Positions 59,501-64,000 of a DNA stretch of 64,000 bases are shown here, one piece after another. The notes under the pieces are model-generated. The model saw only the letters and a program-made list of their open reading frames with translations, was not told where the DNA came from and made no database searches. A program made the translations under genes and the position numbers. Each line of letters starts with the position of its first letter. The first letter of the stretch is position 1. Origin of the DNA: Riptortus pedestris (lineage: Eukaryota > Arthropoda > Insecta > Hemiptera > Alydidae); NCBI GenBank assembly GCA_019009955.1, contig CM032228.1, positions 179,947,501 to 180,011,500 of the forward strand, read 5' to 3'.

Positions 59501-62359
59501 ATCTATAAATCATGTTCGAATAACAATATTGTATAAGACTTTCAAATGAAATAATTTAAAATGAAGTGCAGCAAAACATTTTTACCTTTAATTTAATAGG
59601 AATACCAGGAAATTATGTGGTGCCCACATCATATGTTTTGTTTTAATTTAATCTTTATTATACTGTATTTAGGAGTTGGATAAGGATCATTATGGAATGG
59701 ACAAATTAAAAAAGAGAATATTAGAATACCTTGCTGTACGTTTATTAAAATCTGACATTAAAGGGCCAATATTGTGTTTTGTTGGTCCACCTGGAGTTGG
59801 AAAAACAAGTATTGGTCGATCAATTGCAAGGATACTGAATAAAAAATTTCAAAGGTATGACTTATGTTAAAATTCAATGATTACCTTTATTTACTAATTA
59901 GTTTTAATTCTCTATTATGTGGTGTTGTTTACATTAATTATGAGGGAGTTGGAATTCGCTCTTCTTCCTCTTCCAGCCTATGCCCCAGATATTCCTATTT
60001 TGGATTTCCATCTGTTCTAATTCTGAAGTATGTGTTTCGACACATTTGGAGAAGTGAAATAAAGGATACAAAGAGTATTTTGCATCAAAATCATCACAAG
60101 ACTGGAATAGTATCGAAACATTTGGCATAAAGGTGGTGTTCTTTCTGATTATGGACTATATTAATTAAAAATAAATGTGGAGCTAAGGATACAAAATAAG
60201 GGGAATATAATGTAATAAATTACTCTTGAGATTGGAGAAATTGAAAATTACATTGAAAGTTTATTGTCTCTTCTACATTAAGTAAAACATTAAAAATTAT
60301 CACCCATTATAATAGTGGAATATAAACAGCCTGGATCTCGAACTCTCCATGTCTGGATAATCCTCTGTCCACTGATAGCCTAACTGGAAGCAGCTTGGTC
60401 ATAGAATAACTCAATAACTCCAACTTAATCTGAACCCCTCTCATAATGAATGGAGAGGAAAGTATGCTTCCAGTATTACTGGAACTCTTATAGTTTGTAT
60501 TATCTTGTAGTGGCTATGAGTGACATGGGTTAGCAAGATGGGCTGGCTGCTTGCTATTGTGAGGGAAGCATGACAGGTTAAGGTAAAAGGGCCACTTGCT
60601 TGGCAGTAGCATCATATCAATTTGCTGGGAATATAGATGAAGTTGATAAGCAAGGTGGGATGAGCCAAGGCCATTAATTAGCACATAAACATAATTATGA
60701 ACTTACATCATGTGAGATGACACCAAAAGTGTTTCATCCCTGCAGGTGGAAAATTGCTTGTTTATGTAGTTCCTGTGTTACAATTTTTTTCCATTTTCTT
60801 TGAACTCCTGCCTATGCTACTTTCTAAATACTGTACCTCATAGTTGCAATCGTTGTGTTCTTTCGGGAGCTATGCTTTTCAAATTACTATACCTTAGTAA
60901 TAATAATGAGTAAGACCATTGTTAAATACAAAATTAACCAGAAAAACATTCGTATTAATTTATATACACTTCAAAAGCACTTTATTAATAGAAGGCATAG
61001 GCTAAAATAAGTACATTATACAATTTCTTCTCATGCTAATATTGATTTTATTTTTCATAAGGATATCTCTTGGAGGTGTTAATAATCAATCTGAAATTAG
61101 AGGCCACAGAAGAACTTACATAGGAGCATTGCCTGGTAGAATCCTCCAAGTTCTTAAAAATGCTGGAACAAATAATCCTGTTATACTTCTTGATGAAATT
61201 GACAAATTGGTGAGTGACTTTAGTAATGTTTTTTGTTTTTGTCAAGCTTGGGGTTGTTAATTTTTTTTTCATTTATAAAAAGTTGAAGGAGAATTCTTAA
61301 CTAGTTCAAAAATGTGAGATTTGCATTACCAGACTGAAGGAAATTGAATATTAACTATTCATTTACCCACCTTTTTTTTTTTTTGCTGTGAGCAGTGCAG
61401 AAGCTCTGAAAATGCAGGGCAGTGACTCTGAAAGTGCCAAGCCCTTAAATATACAACACTGTAAAGAATATGGACTTCTTATTTTACCAGACTGTTATAT
61501 ATTATATAATAATGTTTATTAGATATTATATACATATATTGCATGACTGAATTGTACAATTTGCATAATTTCTCCTCTCCTTGCCTCTAGCAATATTAAT
61601 TTAAATGTCTCATGAGCAAACTTAAAAATAGAATCTGCTGTCATCTTTGTTTAATGAAAGTGGAAGTTGTTAATCTGAAATAATCTATATCATAAAATAG
61701 ACTACTTTCTTCACAAGCTTTAAATGTTACCTCATATAAGAATAAATAGTACACATTTTTAAAATATCACATATCTCTGCCTACTGTTCTGTTCTAAATT
61801 AAATGATATTAACAAACTCTAGGCCCATTTCATTTAAAGAAATAAATAAAATAGGCCATACAAATTTATGATGCGTCTAAGGCGGTTTTTAACTTAACTA
61901 AGTTTTATTCTGTTATTTTTCCATTCTGTATATATTATGTATTTACTTGTTTCATTTCTTCCAGTGTCATAGTGTTAATGGAGACCCTAGAGCTGCACTT
62001 TTGGAAGTGCTTGATCCAGAACAAAATTCAACTTTCACTGACCACTATTTAGGAATGCCATTTGATTTATCTCAAGTTACATTCATTGCCACTGCCAATT
62101 CTAGCAAAACAACTCCTCTACCACTTCTTGACCGAATGGAAGTTATTGAATTATCAGGTTATACTCCGGTAATCATTTTATTTTTAGAATAGCTTTTCCA
62201 TTAGTTGGTAACTGCATACATTTATTTAAAAATGGAAATTTATATTTCAGGTAGAAAAGTTTCAAATAGTAACGAGACATTTACTTCCGAAGCAACTTGA
62301 CATTCATGGACTGAACAGTGAAACCCTACAAATAACTGATGAAGCTCTTCACAATATCA
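48051..62359 (+). CDS. LONP2: Peroxisomal-type Lon protease, N-terminal and AAA+ exons; protease domain outside window
   Basis: Exons: 48051-48154, 48396-48471, 49984-50158, 52401-52507, 52836-52983, 57253-57406, 57489-57666, 59673-59854, 61062-61209, 61965-62168 and 62251-62359. The joins are in phase and give 528 residues plus a split codon. The start ATG leads directly into the Lon substrate-binding domain ([13 protein letters not shown]), with no mitochondrial presequence. This domain spans about 1-200 and is followed by helical linker exons. The AAA+ module has Walker A GPPGVGKT (352-359), the conserved GHRRTY segment, Walker B ILLDEID (D419/E420), sensor-1 ATAN (Asn469) and the DRMEVIEL segment (Arg481). 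The blocks [16 protein letters not shown] and RISLGG match LONP2 rather than mitochondrial LONP1. The Ser/Lys protease domain (about 320 residues) and any peroxisomal targeting tripeptide lie right of the window. In other animals the enzyme is an ATP-dependent protease that processes and clears peroxisomal matrix proteins. Confidence 0.95.
48525..49847. mobile_element. Element with long inverted arms (about 285 bp each) in LONP2 intron 2
   Basis: The left arm 48,525-48,810 and the right arm 49,570-49,847 are inverted copies at roughly 80 percent identity. Starting from GCAGCAAAGACTGGAG they match through AAAAAATGTAAATAAAGTAG, CTTGCTTATATTTATTATAA, TTGTAAAT.TAAACAAG and TACTTTCTATAGGGAAATGC to AATATAAAAAG. 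The 760-bp centre has no transposase. It is best read as a fold-back or long-TIR DNA element, or as two opposed copies of one MITE. No clear target duplication was found. Confidence 0.75.
49872..49940. repeat. (TA)n(TG)n microsatellite
   Basis: It lies about 45 bp before LONP2 exon 3, within the intron end. Confidence 0.95.
50159..51109. other. LONP2 intron 3, first part
   Basis: AT-rich intron. Open frames around 50,669-50,977 have no convincing domain, although a late stretch vaguely recalls a LINE C-terminus. Confidence 0.35.
51110..52160 (+). repeat. R2 repeat, module A head plus three tandem units
   Basis: The degraded module A head (CTATTGAGGTTGTAC, TTTTCCATGAT) leads to (TA)n at about 51,162-51,189, AAATTGTAACCTCTGTCT and three body units near 51,330, 51,620 and 51,910, as at 46,270. 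Confidence 0.75.
53265..54420 (-). repeat. Array of about three HINE-like body units
   Basis: Blocks recur in the same order near 53,310-53,600, 53,640-53,990 and 54,000-54,420: a GGGGGTTTACTGG..GCTGAAAAC block, a CGGTTAATATTCAAGAT-like block, a GATCCAA/GATCAGA-TAACGGAGAT-like block, a CCCCCAGTGGTCAGATTTCA-like block and a TTAAATATCGAGTTTGGTA block. The array abuts the short HINE-like copy at 54,421. Confidence 0.65.
54421..54812 (-). mobile_element. Short HINE-like element with both ends
   Basis: In minus orientation the 3' end (GTCTGTCACGCAGGGGCTGC, AAGCAGATTTCCCAC) is at 54,421. The left end (CTTCTCTTAAGGGAAATCTG) is near 54,812, with module A and a (TA)n run at about 54,676 between. Most of the body is deleted. 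Confidence 0.7.
54960..55395 (+). repeat. Degraded HINE-like copy
   Basis: It starts CTAGTAATTGCAATTTTTGT, TTGATCATTACCAAACTTGA and TATTTAAATGTTTTATG. It ends with a worn 3' end (CTGCCTAGTTTATGCTATCC, CTACTTGACAGAC). Confidence 0.6.
55738..56265 (+). repeat. (TA)n/(TATC)n tract and HINE-like body with 3' end
   Basis: TA units at about 55,738-55,769 and TATC units to about 55,795 lead into TTCTGTTACCATTCTAGTGG, the body, then GTAAAACTTCACGTGGG, AAATCTGCTTAGTTTACGCA and GCCCCTGCGTGACGG. Module A is missing. Confidence 0.7.
56358..56805 (+). mobile_element. HINE-like copy with left end, truncated on the right
   Basis: The left end is CGCAGATTTCCC, then TTAAGGGAAATCAGC. Module A follows (CTATTGAGGTCGTACTCATG through GAGGTCCGTTCAAAACTG), then a (TA)n run at 56,483-56,548, a TATC stretch, and the body (GTTACCATTCTAGTGGTCGC) up to about 56,805. 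The 3' end is absent. Confidence 0.7.
56806..57252. other. LONP2 intron 5, end part
   Basis: No repeat was recognised here, apart from the distance to exon 6 at 57,253. Confidence 0.35.
57740..57820 (+). repeat. Unclassified 80-bp repeat, copy 1
   Basis: CTCTCCCACCAAAGCCTCGT, GGCAGGCC, CCCTTCAT and GAGCCAAAGATTTCCATTTT match the copy at 62,905-62,991 in order. It lies in LONP2 intron 7. Confidence 0.55.
58470..58700 (+). repeat. R3 dispersed repeat, longest copy
   Basis: It begins with a short stem (TACTTCC ... GGAAGTA) and runs through CGGTGTTTCAAATTTC, TTAGGCCTGAGGCC and TTAGAATGTTGAAATTTCCT to TTTTGATCAAAATGAACT. It lies in LONP2 intron 7. The family is unknown to me. Confidence 0.65.
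58715..59424 (-). mobile_element. HINE-like element, 710-bp copy with both ends
   Basis: In minus orientation the 3' end (GGGCTGCATAAACTAAGCAG, ATTTCC) is at 58,715. The left end (CCCTTAAGGGAAATCTGC) finishes at about 59,418, next to module A (complement: GACCTCACTTTTGTCATCTC, CTAGGTAGG). The body includes CTCGGTTAATATTCAAGATA, GATCCGATGAATAGTAACGG and GTCCGATTTCAGCCGTTAAC. There is no (TA)n here. It lies in LONP2 intron 7. Confidence 0.7.
59855..61061. other. LONP2 intron 8, with a possible Penelope terminal-repeat scrap
   Basis: At about 60,060-60,150 the sequence CACAAGACTGGAATAGTATC, GAAACATTTGGC resembles the end signature of Penelope-like repeats. The remaining sequence is unassigned. 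Confidence 0.35.
61210..61964. other. LONP2 intron 9
   Basis: AT-rich intron without a recognised repeat or hidden exon. Confidence 0.45.
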
Positions 62360-62387
62360 GTAAGATCATTGTAATTTAATGTAATGT

Positions 62388-62482
62388 TGAGTGATCGATG
62401 TTGCTGGATCCTATAATTAGGGAAAAGAAAGATGTAGCCTTCCTGTATTAAATGCGGGAAGGCTACATTGTAATCAATGTTG
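62388..62482. repeat. Hairpin MITE, copy 2
   Basis: It starts GAGTGATCGATGTTGC, then GGATCC and GGGAAAAGAAAGATGTAGCC, with a clean 11-bp stem TGTAGCCTTCC/GGAAGGCTACA. It shares these blocks with 6,994-7,088. It begins about 30 bp after LONP2 exon 11. Confidence 0.65.
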
Positions 62483-62904
62483 TTTCACTTGTGGTGAAAT
62501 TGAAAAAAAAAAAAGTGGTTGTGGATCTCACAGTTTATATTTATAAAAACAAACTTTACTGTAGTAATTATAAACTTTGGCAAAACAACTTCCACGAAGG
62601 GTTAACACTTGTCACATAGCTTGGCCTAGCATTGATGGGTTAATGTAAAATTGGTTTCCTATTAAAATATAACGATTGGATTATCTTAGTCATGAAATGA
62701 TTTGGGCAATAATTCTGTATATAGCCTCTGTTATGTGGATAAGACATTTATCTACAACATCATCCAGTTGCAAAGAAGAGATAACTTCACAATGTCGATC
62801 AATAAAATAAACTAGTCAAATGTGTGTTGAATGAAGAAGTCGCTATCTTTTATCTGTAATGCTACCACAGTTGAGCAAGAAGTTTGACCAAAGTGACCAC
62901 TTGA

Positions 62905-62991
62905 CCTCTCCCACCCACCAAAGGTGTGTGACAGGCCCTGTCCCTTCATGATCTGTTGAACCAAAGATTTTCATTTTCAGTATTAATAAAA
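62905..62991 (+). repeat. Unclassified 80-bp repeat, copy 2
   Basis: CCTCTCCCACCCACCAAAGG, GACAGGCCCTGTCCCTTCAT and GAACCAAAGATTTTCATTTT correspond to 57,740-57,820. It lies beyond LONP2 exon 11. Confidence 0.55.
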
Positions 62992-63630
62992 TATAATTTA
63001 ATTCTTACCCAAATATTTTTTTTTAATATTAAATGAATAAAACTACAAAACCTACTAATTAATATGAAATACCCCTCTTAACATAAGCAAGAACATTTTT
63101 CATTCAATAAAATTATTAAAATAAATGAACACAATTTATATTTCAGTGATTAATTAGTATATTATTAATTGTATATAATTTTATTAATTATACCAAATGT
63201 ACTAAAAATATTTTCTCTCCTATCATCTTTGGGTATTATCACGGTTTTTCCTAAATCATGGCTAATTATTATTAGTATTGTTATTTCAATAAATTGTCTT
63301 AGATCTACCAAACAATCAACAAATAACTGTTACTTGGTTCTCAAAACACTCAACCAACTGGAACCAGCTTCTCTGTTCTGAATCTTAATTGTGCATCTTT
63401 GGTTTAGAAATGCACTTCTAGACAAAGTTTTACCACACCTCTCGAAGACTAATTATTTTAATAGAATTTTTAAATAATTTGGTAGGTTTTGAAATAAAAA
63501 AATTCCTTATTTTTTTAGGGTATTTTGTAATATTATTAACAACAAACATAAATGTAACTAAAAATAGTAATTAAAGCATTTAACAAAGCAAGGTGAACTT
63601 CTTCACACTTAAAACTCCAAACAAAATTAA
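62992..63630. other. Intronic stretch after LONP2 exon 11
   Basis: Very AT-rich. No next LONP2 exon was found before the window end. A 70-codon frame at 63,169 lacks any domain. Confidence 0.4.
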
Positions 63631-63647
63631 GTCCATCAGAAAGTTAA

Positions 63648-63727
63648 TTACAGCCAGTTACATTGGCCAACTCTGGCCTGAATGACAGCATTTAATCTCC
63701 GAGGTATAGATTGAAATATGGACTTAC
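63648..63727 (-). pseudogene. Tc1/mariner transposase C-terminal scrap
   Basis: The minus strand reads SIFQSIPRRLNAVIQARVGQ and then a stop, matching the 'L..SMPRR..AVI.A.GG' C-terminus of Tc1-like transposases. Upstream coding is replaced by another repeat beginning at about 63,728. Confidence 0.6.
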
Positions 63728-64000
63728 TAGCCAAGATACCCGGCTTCGCTCGGGAAGTCATTTGAGGTGGTGAGATTCTATTTTGTTTTTGGCAATGCTT
63801 CTACTTGTACAACTGCTCTTCCCATCTGGGCGCATTTTTTCCCGTAAGGGTCCGTTGGGCGATCTATAGAAAAAAAAATTTAGATTTGAAAAATAATTGA
63901 AAATAAGTCTCTAATGATTCTCTCTCCACTTTTTGACACACCGTGGATAATTCAAATCACAATCATGGATAGCATTTATTATAATTAAACATTATCTATA
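63728..64000. repeat. Dispersed repeat end with CCCGG-CTTCG-CTCGGG hairpin
   Basis: It begins ACTAGCCAAGATACCCGGC and continues TTCGCTCGGGAAGTCA. This kind of start, with a CCCG/CGGG stem, recurs at the ends of many invertebrate repeats. Class and far end are outside the window. Confidence 0.4.

Noticed and set aside
62599..62642. Another TTAA-flanked palindrome
   Set aside because: Both ends carry TTAA, but the arms do not pair beyond a few bases.

Overview
The window is nuclear DNA from an intron-rich, AT-rich animal, most likely an invertebrate and plausibly an arthropod. The evidence is spliced genes with GT-AG introns, coding exons that match conserved animal proteins, and a dense mixed load of transposable elements. 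These include hAT, piggyBac and Tc1/mariner DNA transposons, Penelope-like, Ty3 and non-LTR retroelements, tRNA-derived SINEs, and short repeats ending in hairpins. No bacterial, organellar or viral genome structure is present. The species cannot be named from the sequence.

Four nuclear genes are visible. (1) An ABCF1-like ABC-F ATPase lies on the minus strand at 2,275-23,896. Nine exons encode the first 766 residues; the rest of the second ATPase domain lies off the left edge. (2) MRPL30 (uL30m) lies on the plus strand at 24,327-26,910. It has three exons, is complete (173 aa), and is divergent from ABCF1 across a gap of about 430 bp. (3) A DMAC2L/ATP5S-like gene lies on the minus strand at 32,796-41,192, with four exons and 193 aa. 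It has an extra, diverged but intact copy of exon 3 at 31,123-31,285, beyond its last exon. (4) LONP2, the peroxisomal-type Lon protease, lies on the plus strand from 48,051. Eleven exons encode the N-terminal and AAA+ parts; the protease domain lies off the right edge. Two genes serve translation (ABCF1 in the cytosol, MRPL30 in the mitochondrion) and two serve organelle upkeep (DMAC2L with mitochondrial ATP synthase/respiratory assembly, LONP2 with peroxisomal proteolysis). Exon phases were checked across every splice junction, and the reading frames are continuous.

The remaining sequence, roughly 90 percent, is intron and intergenic DNA rich in mobile elements. The clearest are: a 2,165-bp hAT transposon with perfect 13-bp ends, an 8-bp target duplication and a lightly broken transposase (43,472-45,636); a 638-bp hAT deletion derivative with its own 8-bp duplication (13,747-14,384); a piggyBac remnant (8,340-9,294); a Penelope-like reverse transcriptase fragment (35,836-36,620); a roughly 1.3-kb element with inverted arms of about 285 bp (48,525-49,847); tRNA-headed SINEs; and two abundant families that share one end module followed by a (TA)n tract and different tandemly repeated bodies. 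One of these has the layout of Helentron-associated non-autonomous elements (HINE/DINE-1-like): subterminal inverted repeats, an internal tandem body and a 3' hairpin. Identifications rest on reading the sequence by eye; no database search was possible.
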